Assembly: GCA_025618425.1 (NCBI GenBank)
Contig: CM046848.1
Location: 29,009,092-29,073,091 of the forward strand
Direction: 5' to 3'
Source: Heliocidaris tuberculata
Taxonomy: Eukaryota > Echinodermata > Echinoidea > Camarodonta > Echinometridae
Length of the DNA: 64,000 nucleotides
Shown: piece after piece, positions 11,590-22,089 of the stretch
Layout of the letters: each line of letters begins with the position of its first letter
Numbering within the stretch: position 1 is the stretch's first letter
Made by a program: the position numbers and the translations under genes
The notes under the pieces: generated by a model
The model's database searches: none
Seen by the model: the letters and a program-made list of their open reading frames with translations, nothing else
Told to the model about the DNA's origin: nothing

Positions 11590-12230
11590 TTTGTTGCAAT
11601 GAATAAAGGTCAGTGAGTAAAACGCCTGCTATGAAATATATGGTGATCTTTTTGTATCGATGAGTGTGAGTGGTAAAAAACCTAAAGCATCCTAGGATTC
11701 AAAGTATTTAATTCAAATGGGAAATTATTTCACATTGACACACTTTACATGTACATGTATAATAACCTGGATTACCAGTAAGTTTGAGTATTCGACACTC
11801 TTATTTGCATAGCTCTGAAGATACTATGAAGATAATCAAATTGATTTGCAAGATATCACCTTGTAATACCCCCCCCCCATTTTGTTAATTTCAAAGATAC
11901 AAAAAAGAATTAAATTAAAGCAGATTTATATTGTGACAGTAATATTGAATATGCAGCCAATTACAGTATGATATGTCTACATGTACATGTACATGTACAT
12001 AAGGCCACCCAAAGAGAAACAGAAAAAGTGGTTTTGTTTGTTTGATTGGTTTTATTTCTGCATTCAATAGCATGATACAAAATAATATATTACAGAAAAA
12101 AAATATAAACACATTTTCAGACAGTAACAATTTACTTCTAAATTCAAAGAAAATATGTATACGGTATGGGAAATTAACATTTTACAATTAACAGGATTTG
12201 TGAATGCAGGAGACTGGTCACTGTAGAGAG
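11590..12230. other. Intronic, no recognised repeat except TACATGTA runs
   Basis: A run of four overlapping ACATGT units lies at about 11978-12000 and a C run near 11869-11878. No gene is supported. The overlapping - strand frames (11915-12252) have no domain. Confidence 0.4.
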
Positions 12231-12420
12231 GTGGCTTCTCTAGACAGGTCATGGGCCACAGAACCGGCTACTGCCCCCCACTTTTTGGAGTAGACACGTT
12301 TTAATAAAATCTCAGAAAAAAGGTTAAAAAATTGTCATTATTCAAGTGAAAGTAAATCAGCCCGCCTCCCACTTTCAAAAATGCTCCACGGCCCCTGCAG
12401 GTGTTCCAACACATATTATC
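12231..12420. mobile_element. Fragment of a poly-C type dispersed repeat
   Basis: It contains GGGCCACAGAACCGGCTACTG, a CCCCCCACTTTTTGGAGTAG block and a CCCGCCTCCCACTTTC block. This is the same general C-run/ACTTTT style as the elements at 1205 and 45572. Low-confidence family assignment. Confidence 0.35.
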
Positions 12421-12671
12421 AGGAATTCCCAGAGGAGAACAATGTATACAAGGGGGGAAAAACAGGTCCATCCAGACAGATAGCCCTGACCTACATACAT
12501 GTATAGCATTCAAAGCTACTTGAAAAAAAAGAAAAGAAAAAAAGATTAGCGATTTGGTCTTAGACCAAATGCCAGCACTCTTGATACATTAATGTTGATT
12601 CACCATATCTGTGACCTTGACCAACTTAATGTATTACCTTAAATACTTAAATACATGAGCAATATGTTTAC

Positions 12672-12963
12672 AGAGTTGAATTCAGAATCCTGCTACTGAC
12701 ATTCAAGGCTGTCCATGATCTACATGTAGCTCCTGGATATACACATACATGCATGTGAACCTTCATTGAACAGTACCGGCTTGAACTCGTCTGGTTTCTC
12801 TCTCCAGGTACCCATAACACACATCTCAAGGGATATGGAGACCGTGCTTTTTTATCCATTGCTCCTTGCTTGTGGAGTTCACTCTCTTCCTTTCTTTGTG
12901 GAACTGACAGTCTAAAACAGTTCAAACTATGCTTCAAAGCTTACATATTTCAGCACATGTGTA
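12672..12963 (+). pseudogene. LINE reverse-transcriptase C-terminal remnant
   Basis: Reading from 12672, the + strand encodes Arg-Val-Glu-Phe-Arg-Ile-Leu-Leu-Leu-Thr-Phe-Lys-Ala-Val-His-Asp, then Ala-Pro-Gly-Tyr. This is the conserved start of the C-terminal segment of CR1/Jockey-type LINE polymerases. After a stop near 12748 the same frame continues with Gly-Tyr-Gly-Asp-Arg-Ala-Phe, Ala-Pro-x-Leu-Trp and Phe-Lys-Ala-Tyr, again typical. It is a short, decayed 3' relic inserted in intron 1. It belongs to a different subfamily from the LINE at 33155, whose C-terminus reads differently. The overlapping - strand open frame is its shadow. Confidence 0.75.
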
Positions 12964-13283
12964 AATTGCTCACTTTATTGGAAGAGTAAGACTGCCAGCA
13001 AGTGTGGTTTTAAAAAATTGCAATGAAATAGATGCACATTTACAATATGCATACCCTGTTCATGTATATGCTTAATTACAGCTTAGAATATTTTCTGTTT
13101 TTAAAATGTTCCATTTTGAAAAGGATTACATGTGCATAAATGTACATGTACACTACATGTATGTACATGTATGGAAGTATTTCACTCTTTTATCTCGTTT
13201 TTGATTTCCTGTTATTTCTTACAATTTGTTTAAGATCTAGAAGTGCCTATGACTAAAGTACCTACATGTGCATTGTAGCCTAC

Positions 13284-13354
13284 ATGGGCGTCGCCAGGGG
13301 GGTGTGGAGGGTGCGAACGCACCCCCCTCCAGACCAAAAAAAAAAAAAGGATTT

Positions 13355-13394
<40 letters not shown>

Positions 13395-13698
13395 GGGGGG
13401 GGGGGGTGTGTCTTTTGAAAAGGGCGACATGTTCTTATTGTGTAGCGTCGAACAGCTCATATCTATGCCACACTGCCACCAGCACCACTGCCTGACATTG
13501 GAGTTGGTAAGTTTTGTCTTTTTTTTTTCCAAATCATCTACGTTATAAAGATCAACGAATCCCGGGAAACCTTGAGTCAAATAACTCAGTTCCAAAGCAA
13601 AAACAAAAACATAGAGTAAATAGATTAAGTTGTTTTTTTAATGTGAGCAACTCAAAAGGCACCCCCCCCCTTGAAAAAAGCTGGTGACGGCACTGGCC
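13284..13698. mobile_element. Poly-C/poly-G dispersed repeat with a nested 118-bp block
   Basis: The outer phrases GGGCGTCGCCAGGGGGGTG and CCTCCAGACCAAAAAAAA at the left and GGCACCCCCCCCCTTGAAAA, GCTGGTGACGGCACTGGCC at the right have the look of one short interspersed element. A long T run, then a G run, sits at 13359-13406. A 118-bp block nearly identical to 8913-9030 is embedded at 13533-13650. Confidence 0.55.
13533..13650. repeat. 118-bp segment, copy 2
   Basis: It differs at one visible base from 8913-9030 in the same orientation. Here the flanks are low-complexity (a T run on the left, a short ACTCAAAAGGC and C run on the right) and unlike the flanks of the first copy, so the boundaries are those of the moved segment itself. 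Confidence 0.9.
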
Positions 13699-13699
13699 T

Positions 13700-15205
13700 A
13701 CATTGTACTTTACCTAGTAATTCATATTTGCTTCAGTGTTTACATACACTTCAAGCACCTGTATTGTATACCAAGTTGACATTTGAAGATACATACATGT
13801 ATATTATATTATATTTATGTACAGTTTAGCACCTGCAGGTTTTTATAATATACAGATACAGTGTATATGTTGTAGCTTACCTGTGTGTTATTCATTACAA
13901 TTATTTTATCTAAATGAAGTTATTATCAACACTATACATGTATAAGAATATACCCATATAAGTACCAAAGCACATTTAAGCTATATATTTGACAAATCAT
14001 TTCATTCTTTCTTGAGATATTTTGAAATTGATTGAAAACAGCTTGCTCTTCATGTACATGTAGGTAAATCTTTTTTTGGGAAATAACTGGAATAATGCTG
14101 CAGTATGTACATGTACATGTAGGCCTATGGATTTTTGTAATATTTCATATGACAATTGAAGCAAATATGCATGGTTGAAATAATCAGAAATGATTACACG
14201 GTTGCTGAATTCCAGGTAGGGTTACATTTACTGTGAAATTTGTGGCAACTGAGACAGGGCTAAGCAGATTTATACCATAACATGATAATAAGATAAGACA
14301 ACTTAATGCAGTGGAGGCATAATGCACAACCATGCAAGCTGTGCACAGTGGAGGGGACTCTGATACTAACGTTTCATTCTGTTCATATTATCTCCCTGGT
14401 AGGATATCATCCGTGCATGTACTTACTGGGAGTCGGTAGACCGCGTTAACAGACTCATTCAACCTTGGTGTTATTGTATTCCTTTGGCACAGTTGATTCT
14501 TCACAAATAATGGACATTCCATCGTAGACTTTTGATGAAAGAATACCATTTGAGAATAATTATGGCACTATTAAAATTAATACAGCAACAGTATGTATTT
14601 TGAGGATGAACTGGATGGTTTTTGTAATGATACATTCACCCTCTGCAGTGTATAGTCATGGATAAAATACATGTAACAACATATATCATACCAATGACCA
14701 ATTGAAAAACGAAGAAAAGGAGGAGAAGATTTAGAATAGATTATCTATCAATTCTACTCTATACATCATGTTCTTTCTCTTTCTTCCCTTTGCTTTAGTT
14801 GTGTATACAGTGTATACCATTTATTCACATTTTTATCTCTAAGCTAACATTCTATTTTCTATCTTTCCTCAGGAATATTTCTAACAACGTATTCCCCAAC
14901 TTTGCAGAGAATGTTTACTCGTCATCCAGATTTTGTCTGGTCTCTTTCTCAAATTATAAGAAAAATCTAATTTTCTTTCAGATTTCTTTGATTCAAGTTG
15001 ATAAATAGCAATTCTAAGCTGCTGTGATTCCTGTGAATTATTCTGAATTGGAATATTAAGCAAATTAATCAATAAAAAATGATTGACAAACCCTGGCCAG
15101 GATGTTGCAAACATTACTTTTTTTCTAAATGGATCATCAAAAGAAATTGTTAAAACTTGTGTTGTCATTATCCTACCGTACATATACTTTTAAAATCAAA
15201 GAAAA
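13700..15205. other. Intronic, no recognised gene
   Basis: This is AT-rich sequence with several TACATGTA-type palindromes. Open frames at 14799-15008 (+) and 14881-15183 (-) overlap each other on opposite strands and carry no motif. Confidence 0.4.
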
Positions 15206-15210
15206 TCAGA

Positions 15211-15602
15211 TAAAGGTACTTCATCCCTTTTGCAGACTTACACAAAATTCTACGAAACTTTGCACAGGTTTAGTAGACATCCTGTAGATACTGCCTATGA
15301 AATTTCAAGGTCACAGTTTCTGTAACTTCTTTGTATGAAATGAAAATCTTGCAGAGGGAGCTATTCAGAAATCAACGCAAGTACATGTACATGTACTTGT
15401 CAAAAATAATTTTTAAAATTACGTGATTTTTTTCTAGTGGAAATAAATAGTGTTACCAAATTGTTGTTCTTACTTACTTAAAAGCAAATCATAATCCTTT
15501 TCACATTCGCAGAAGTTTTCAAATTTACAATTCTTTTGTAATTTTTCGCATACTCACACAACATCAAAATTTAGGGCTGCAAAAGGGATGAAGTACCTTT
15601 AA
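15211..15602 (+). mobile_element. TTAA-type MITE, AGGTACTT family, copy 2
   Basis: Terminal inverted repeats are clear over about 25 bp: TAAAGGTACTTCATCCCTTT at the left and AAAGGGATGAAGTACCTTTA at the right. The left flank is ATAA instead of TTAA, a single change. It is the reverse complement of the copy at 11193-11588 and is better preserved at its ends. Confidence 0.85.
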
Positions 15603-15965
15603 GACTGGTCCTATTTTGATCATCTTTCACCTCTATGAAATTTGTGAGCTTTTCTTTTCTTTCACTATAAAGTGTATGCATGAACTAAACTTGACTTTGG
15701 CTTTAGTATTCATCATTTCTAAGTTAAGATGCAAAAGTGGCATGTGACAAAATATTTACAATCTAATTATCTCAGATATTGGTCAGAAATTGGCCTGCCC
15801 GACTTTGCCGATGCAGTGATCATTTTCTCTTCTCTTCATTAAACAAAATTACCAAAAGACACCTGGGCCCGTTCCTCCAAGCTGAATGCCAGGAAATGTT
15901 AGTTTAACCCATTGCATACATGTATGAGAACCAAGTGGTCCCTGTGTACAGCATATAGGAATCAA

Positions 15966-16720
15966 TGAAAGGAGAATGAAACCCCCCAAATAAATGCATT
16001 TTAATAGAAGCAGAAAAATCAAAGAAGCATATTCGTGAAAGGTTGAGGAAAAACGGATGACTAATAAAAAAGTTATAAATATTTGAAATCCTAAATTCGC
16101 TAAATGAATGGAGATCTGAAATTGGCAATGTTCTCATTATGCTAATGAGATGCTGTGATGTAAATTTATGTGCTATACTTTACATTTGCCTTAACGTTAT
16201 ATATATACAGATAATGTAAAAATCCACTTTCCTTGAATATTTCTTAGAAAATTTGATTTCTGTATTATCGGTGGTGTTCATAAATTTATTCCTCACAATA
16301 TATTTCAAGCACATTGTTGATAATTCAATTTTCTTTGTTTAAAAGCTGAAAACTGATTATTTTCATATTTATTACCTATTAAACAGAGAGCACAAAAACG
16401 TCACAGCATCTCATTCAGATTCAGATATTTTATTGTCCAATTGTGGATAAACAAATGGAAATTCACATTGTTCACATTATAGAAGGAGTACATAAAATTT
16501 GGCGAAAATAAACAAAATATTTAATACAAAAAAGCAAAAACAGGAAGAACATGAGCATAATGAGTATGTTGCCAATTTCATTTAGCGATTTTCAGTTTTT
16601 AAAATCTTCATAACTTTTTTATTCTTTATCCGTTTTTCCTCTAACTTTCAGTGATATGCTTCTAAGATTTTTCTGCTTCTGTTAAAGTGCATACAAGTTT
16701 GGGGTTTCATTCTCCTTTAA
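15966..16720. mobile_element. 755-bp foldback element, GGAGAATGAAACCCC termini
   Basis: The left arm begins AAAGGAGAATGAAACCCC. The right arm ends GGGGTTTCATTCTCCTTT followed by TTAA's last bases. The arms pair over roughly 200 bp (shared GAAGCAGAAAAATC, GAAGCATAT, GAGGAAAAACGGAT, AAAAAAGTTAT, CGCTAAATGAA and AAATTGGCAA blocks). The left flank is TGAA, one change from TTAA. It is non-coding. Its right arm carries an inserted LINE 3' end at 16413-16560. Confidence 0.85.
16413..16560 (-). mobile_element. LINE/SINE 3'-end fragment nested in the foldback
   Basis: The phrase ATTCAGATTCAGATATTTTATTGTCC at its left end is, on the reverse strand, a typical CR1/L2-type 3' terminus with a short repeated tail. 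It interrupts the pairing of the foldback arms, so it inserted later than that element. I deliberately give the limits as approximate. Confidence 0.55.
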
Positions 16721-16724
16721 AGAA

Positions 16725-18170
16725 TTCAGTAGTTAAGGGGTTAAAGGCAGATGGTTCATGATGTATTCGTAAGGACTGTTAGGGACTAGCATCTTTTATT
16801 ATTGTTGTTATAAATTGATTACTGATACACAAAGATTTTGTGGCCTTGATTTTTCGAAAAATAAAAAATCTAATTCACCATTAAGAGCAATATTTAAAGA
16901 AAAGTATTCAGAGAAATGTCATAAACCTTGCTCCCACCAAATTTTACAGCCTTACAGATCAGTTGAATATGTTATGTAACAGATGTTGTGCAGATGGTAT
17001 ATTTGATGATAAATATACTTTAGGACCATGTTTCGGTGTACATGTACAAAGCATACAACAGTAAAGTACATATGTAATTTCAGTACAGACTTTTAAATAG
17101 GATATTATATTTTGAATAAGAATCTTGTGAAGTTGAAAATAATTTTATTTAGGAACTGTTCTTTACTTCTTTTTGTGGAATAGAAGAAGAAGATATGGTT
17201 CATTTTTTAAACTTTTAATGCGACCAAATTGATTTGGAGTTGTTTGACTGACTGGTTACACAATGTAACATGTTGTAGAAGAGAGTTGTCATTAATACAT
17301 GTTTTGTTAGGTTTTATATAGAAAACAAAATGGTGCTTTAAACTGTGTAATAATTTGGACCAAACAACAATTATATTTTGCTCATATATATTTTCCAGAC
17401 AATTAAGCAATATATCAGGAATTGTTCCACAAATGAGAGGCAAGTTACATGTACATGTAGCATACTTGTGAGCAAAGCTGACAAATTTGATTAAAAAATT
17501 GATAAATTGTGAGAGAATTTTGATTGTTTAGTATAATTTTTATTGCAATTCCCAAACCATTCTCATTTATTTTGTTGCTCTTTGGTGGTATTATTTATTA
17601 TGTATGTTCTGTGTTAAGCATAACATTTTTTGTTGTAAATTTCACTATACTATTGCATTCAACTATGTTGTTTAGAAAACACTTGTTGACATTCATTATG
17701 TATAATAACTAATTTTGATTCATATACATTATTCTTTTGTACATGTATTCAATTATGTTCAGAGATAAAATAAGATGGCCAATCGGAGGGTCGAAAAGGA
17801 AGAAAAAAAGTAAAAAGAAAAAATCCTTCAAATCTGCAATGTAAAAAATTAAGTCTGATATCAGGTAAAACTTTTGAGTTATTAACGATCAAAAATTGTC
17901 CACTGTTTTTATTAATACCTACATGTAGTACATTAAAATTATCATGCATACATGAACATGAAAGAACATCTCTAATGAAAATGTAGTTGTGATGAGAAAT
18001 GGTATTCAAATGTTTTGTCACAATGTCCTTCAGTTTCAAAACGAAATTTATCTTGTTTTCTGCTGGCATTGTGTTGTACAATTCTGACGGAAGGAGGTCA
18101 ACTTTAAGTGAGGGTTATGCTGTAATTGAAAATATCAAACTGTAATGAATTATGTTGACAATGGATCTAT
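16725..18170. other. Intronic, no recognised feature
   Basis: AT-rich, with occasional TACATGTA palindromes (for example 17440-17460). Open frames at 17207-17443, 17524-17712 and 17749-18081 carry no recognisable motif. Confidence 0.4.
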
Positions 18171-18177
18171 TAGAAGG

Positions 18178-18405
18178 AGTCTGTGAGGGAGGGGGGAGTT
18201 AGGAAGGGAGTGAGGAAGGGAGGTATGGATGGAGTGAAGAAGGGAGGTAGGGATGGAGTGAAGAAGGGAGGTAGGGATGGAGTGAGGAAGGGAGGTAGGG
18301 ATGGAGAAGGAGAGAGAGAGAGATAGAGAGAAGGGAGGGAAGGAAGAAAGAAAGAGGGAGGAAGGAAAGAGGGAGGGAGGGAGGGTAGAGGTAGGGAGAT
18401 GGAAG
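18178..18405. repeat. Purine-rich GGA/GAAGGGAGGTAGGGATGGAGT tandem array
   Basis: A 24-bp-like unit (GAAGGGAGGTAGGGATGGAG) is repeated four to five times, then grades into GAGAGA, GGAAGGAA and GGGAGGGA tracts. It produces three overlapping serine/proline/leucine frames on the - strand, which are artefacts. The strict purine/pyrimidine strand bias makes it a candidate triplex-forming tract. Confidence 0.9.
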
Positions 18406-18879
18406 GGAAACATTGTACACTGTACAGATAAAATGATACAGACCATACAGACCATACACTGTTTGTAAATTTGTGCAATTTTAGTCTAATTTTAGTCAGC
18501 ATTTATTGCCCATTTCATAGGTATATGAATACACATAATACATGTAAATTGTATACAGTAGTGTATTTGGAGATTAAATAATTAGATTACATAAAGTATA
18601 CCAACCAAATGCAACTATATGTACACACTAATGTATTAAAGATATTGAATCTTAATTGATAAGTTAAAGGTAAAAATATTAAGTATGTAACTTTCTTGTA
18701 TATTTGTAACTTCATGTATATTGTATTTTTTTGAAATGCAATGATACACTGTACAATGCAAAAATAAATGAAAATGAAAAGAATGAAAATATTAAAGAGA
18801 GAAAAAAATCTTCTCATGAAAAGCACCCCTTACACATTATCTTTCACATAACGTAAATATGCTCATTCATTTTAGTCAT

Positions 18880-19100
18880 AAAACCCTGCCAGGTGAATAA
18901 TGAGTTCCATTCTTCTGACTTGACGTCTTTCACAAGACGTGATACAACGCTGACCGACACCATCTTGAGTCTTTGTCAGGAAGTGTGGGGCATTAAAGAG
19001 ACTCCCAGCTGCCCTTTATCTAAGTCCAAGCCTTCAGGGCAGCGGGGAAATGAAGATGAAAGCCCCAGAGCACATGATGGAGAGACCGGCGCTTGATCAG
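18880..19100 (+). other. Single-copy island of higher GC in intron 1
   Basis: This segment contrasts with its AT-rich neighbours (GACGTCTTTCACAAGACGTG, CCTTCAGGGCAGCGGGG). A 67-codon frame runs through it. I find no acceptor and donor pair in phase with the flanking exons, so I do not call an exon. It could be a conserved regulatory element. Confidence 0.3.
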
Positions 19101-19179
19101 AATAAATGCTCCCTCATGTTTAATACCATGCTCATCCAATTGGATTGTACCCATATATCTTCATTGAAATATGATTGCA

Positions 19180-19640
19180 CTGGATAAAGGTATTATTAAA
19201 ATATAAATTATAAAGTACAATGTATGGGATGAAATGTCACATTAGAATAAGAATTGTACAGTGCAATATGTAAAATAAATGGTTCTATTAAAATAGGCAT
19301 TGTAGGATAAAAGGTCACATTGAAATGAGAACTGTACTGTATAATGTCAGATAAAAGTCATATTAAAATAAGAATTGTACAGTGCAATATACAGGATAAA
19401 AGCTTTGTCAAAATAAGAACATAAAAGGTCTTGTTACGATAAGAATTTCATAGTACAATGTGCAGGATAAAAGTTCTTATTAAAATGTACAAATTGTACA
19501 ACATGATGTACAGTACAGGATGAAAGGTCTTATGAAAATACAAATTGTAAAGTACCAGTACAGGGATAAAAAGTCACAAGTTACAGTGTATAGAGTTCTA
19601 TTCAAGTAATAATTGTTCAGTACAATATGATAATAATAAT
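19180..19640. repeat. Degenerate ~55-bp minisatellite (GGATAAAAGGTC unit)
   Basis: The phrase GGATAAAAGGTCACATT / GTCATATTAAAATAAGAATTG / TACAGTGCAATAT recurs about seven times with small insertions and deletions between 19197 and 19640. Two of the clearest units lie at 19243-19300 and 19352-19410. Confidence 0.8.
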
Positions 19641-20261
19641 TGTACATGTACTATAATAACATTTCCAAAAGAATGACACAATAACAGTTTCAAAATCAAA
19701 TAATTCTGTCTATTTAATTAATATATTGTCCATTCATGTCATTGACCAGTCAAGTCCTTCACCCTATTACCTGAATTCATGACATACAGTATACTTATTC
19801 ACTCATGTTGGTTTAGATTTTCTTTGTAATCAGAGAGTATATATAAAGTTGATTCTGTTGTAAAAATTTCAGGCTGACGATGGAGTTTGCATGACTCCGA
19901 AACATGTACCATTCCTTAAAATGCTATGTTTTCTTGGTTGTTTTTAATTATGATAATAACAAGCATACATGTACAATATGATAATAACAATTGTACATGT
20001 AAATACAATGTACATACACAGGATAATAGGTCACATGTATCATTTTTAAAAATACTGTTCAGCAGGGATTCATTGTAATTAAAATAATTCCAAGTAAACC
20101 TTTTATTACTTTTTAATATGATACTTTCGTTGGGACGTTTATATTTATTTTGCTTCTGAGGTATTTTATATATTTCCAGAACTAAATCACTCTCTGCTTT
20201 TGTGTCTGTTTGAGGTTTAACTATCCTTCTACTTCTCTCTTATTTTTCTCTGTATTTGTAG

Positions 20262-20411
20262 AATCCTTTGAGGACCTGTGGATGTACCAGAACTGCTACA
20301 AGAAATGTGTTGATCTAGGACGATTTCCCTGCCCTGATGGATCGGCCGACTGTGGAGACTGCTTAAAACCTTTAAGAGAGGAGTCTTTAGAAAGGAGTGG
20401 TGCTTGTGATA
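20262..20411 (+). CDS. NPDC1: NPDC1-like protein, exon 2 (cysteine-rich domain)
   Basis: This 150-nt exon is flanked by a pyrimidine tract with TGTAG acceptor and by donor GTAAGC. It begins and ends in phase 1, so it is a symmetric cassette. It encodes about 50 residues beginning Ser-Phe-Glu-Asp-Leu-Trp, then six cysteines spaced C-x3-C-x7-C-x6-C-x2-C-x14-C, with the core CPDGSADCGDCLKPL. As I recall the vertebrate NPDC1 ectodomain, its spacing is C-x7-C-x6-C-x2-C in the same central part, including a CP-x-G and a CG-x-C-L-x-P pattern, directly after the signal peptide. NPDC1 is a neural type I membrane protein implicated in growth control and vesicle function. The membrane-spanning and cytoplasmic exons that would prove the identity are not in this window. 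Other small cysteine-rich ectodomains remain possible. Confidence 0.65.
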
Positions 20412-20431
20412 GTAAGCAATGAGAGTGAATG

Positions 20432-20520
20432 ACAATGACAATAACAATGACTTTTATTATCATTTCGCCCATATACGGGGTATTGGAGAATATAATCATA
20501 CAGCCATGTAAATTATCATT
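20432..20520 (-). mobile_element. Retroelement 3'-end fragment just after exon 2
   Basis: The phrase GACAATGACAATAACAATGACTTTT followed by TATCATTTCGCCCATATACGG resembles, on the reverse strand, a LINE or SINE terminus with a short repeated tail. It begins about 20 bp after the exon's splice donor. Low confidence on the exact family. Confidence 0.45.
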
Positions 20521-20524
20521 ATTT

Positions 20525-21085
20525 TATTCAATCAAATACTTCATATGTACATAGCATTTGAAGTACATGTATATTATTCGTGAATACATGTACAAACAAA
20601 ATCTAAAAAAACAAAACAAACAAGCTTAAGGAGCAATAATGAAATGATCACAAGTACTTGGTTGAATGAAAGTATTTGAATATTAATATATACACTGTAG
20701 ACTGCATGAATAACATGAATACTTCAAAAATATTTCAAAGAAGGTGAATGATGGCATCAGCATATCATTCGCTGTTATGCTACAAATAAACTTTACTGAT
20801 TTAAATCAGTGGGTCAGAATTATGTATTTCGAAGTAAGAGAAGATTACAAATAAAGATTTCGACAAGGCTGGAATGAGTTTCTGATATTTCACAATTTAA
20901 GAGCTGATTCATTTTGAGAGTATTTGGTCAATCAGTGTAATATTTCCTGAAGTACATATGTGCATGTGGTGTCACTGTGGGAGTTGGTTTTAATATACAT
21001 GTACATGTGTCCTTACATGTATGAGTCTTTATCACAAGTGATTGCCCACTGCGTAACATACCCACAACCTGTGCAGTTCCCAAGA
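20525..21085. other. Intronic, no recognised feature
   Basis: AT-rich sequence following the cysteine-rich exon. No repeat or exon is supported. Confidence 0.4.
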
Positions 21086-21089
21086 TACC

Positions 21090-21720
21090 ATTAAAAAAAA
21101 AAATAATGTTAGGAGCTCAAGCATTTGCATATGTGCAGCCCCCAAACTGTGGAATAATTTAGAACTTAGGAAATCATCATATTTACACATGCAAATACTT
21201 TCAAATCAAAATCACATCTTTTCATATTAAACTGTTCATACATGTAGTAGTGTCAAGCACATAAGGAGCTCTAATAGTACATCGGAATACATGTGCAGAG
21301 TTTCTGCACTTCATGAATTTAAATTGTTATTATTATTATTATTATATTATTTTGACAAAATCCCTGTCTGAAGTGGAAATGTGTACGCTGCACAGATAGT
21401 GCACTACACATAAGGTGCCTAGCATATATACATGAAGAAGACATTTTCAAAAAGAAACTCAAAACCCGACTTTTCCCTTCATAATCCAGTTCATATCGTT
21501 TGTTGTGAACCAGATAGGTATCTTTCTGACTCTCAGCAGACGATAGGGCCTATAGTATCACTGTTAATGAATATTTAATTATCATTCAATTCTTTGTATA
21601 TCCATAAATATTATTTCTATTAGTTTTTGCTATGTTATTATTATGTGTGTTATTTTCTGCTCTAATAGCGCTCTGATCATTTAAAAAGGGCTTAATAAGA
21701 AACATTTGCTATTATTATTA
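21090..21720 (+). pseudogene. LINE 3' remnant with (ATT)n tail
   Basis: At about 21120-21235, allowing a one-base frame change, the + strand reads Ala-Gln-Ala-Phe-Ala-Tyr-Val, Ala-Ala-Pro-Lys-Leu-Trp-Asn-Asn-Leu, then a Lys-Ser-Ser segment. This is the hallmark end of CR1/Jockey LINE polymerases. A second short stretch at about 21438-21484 reads Phe-Lys-Lys-Lys-Leu-Lys-Thr-Arg-Leu-Phe before a stop, another typical LINE C-terminus. The sequence then runs through a 3' UTR (GCGCTCTGATC, GGGCTTAATAAGAAAC) into an (ATT)n tail at 21712. Either one decayed element with internal rearrangement or two neighbouring relics. Confidence 0.65.
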
Positions 21721-21805
21721 TTATTATTATTATCATCATTATTATTATTATTATTATTATTATTGATATTATTATTATATCATTATTATTATTGATATTA
21801 TTATT

Positions 21806-21861
<56 letters not shown>
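21712..21861. repeat. (ATT)n/(ATC)n microsatellite
   Basis: ATT repeats switch to a long CAT/ATC run from about 21808 to 21860. It is probably seeded by the (ATT)n tail of the LINE relic immediately before it. Confidence 0.9.
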
Positions 21862-21862
<1 letters not shown>

Positions 21863-22089
21863 TGCTTCCACAAGCCTCTTTGGATTTATCTATGACCAAT
21901 CGTGTGTCACAACTATACCTCTCAACTGGCTATGGGTGGCAGAGACTACAATGTAGCAGTCTACATGTAGTTATGGTATCATCTTCTGAAGATATGAATA
22001 TATTACAACATGGAAAATACCAATTCTACAGTCTAGATTTATTATTTATGGTTGCATCAGACACTCATTTAAAAACATATTTGTATGAT

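Larger units (their letters stand above)
10627..20261 (+). other. Predicted 9.6-kb intron 1 of the NPDC1-like gene
   Basis: It is bounded by GTAAGT at the 5' end and a pyrimidine-rich TTTTTCTCTGTATTTGTAG acceptor. It contains TTAA elements, LINE remnants, a minisatellite and purine-rich repeats, all annotated separately, and no additional exon I could support. The splice is inferred from phase and from the fit of the two exons. No transcript evidence is available here. Confidence 0.55.

Noticed and set aside
18150..18502. Three overlapping serine/proline-rich frames
   Set aside because: They are translations of a purine-rich tandem repeat.
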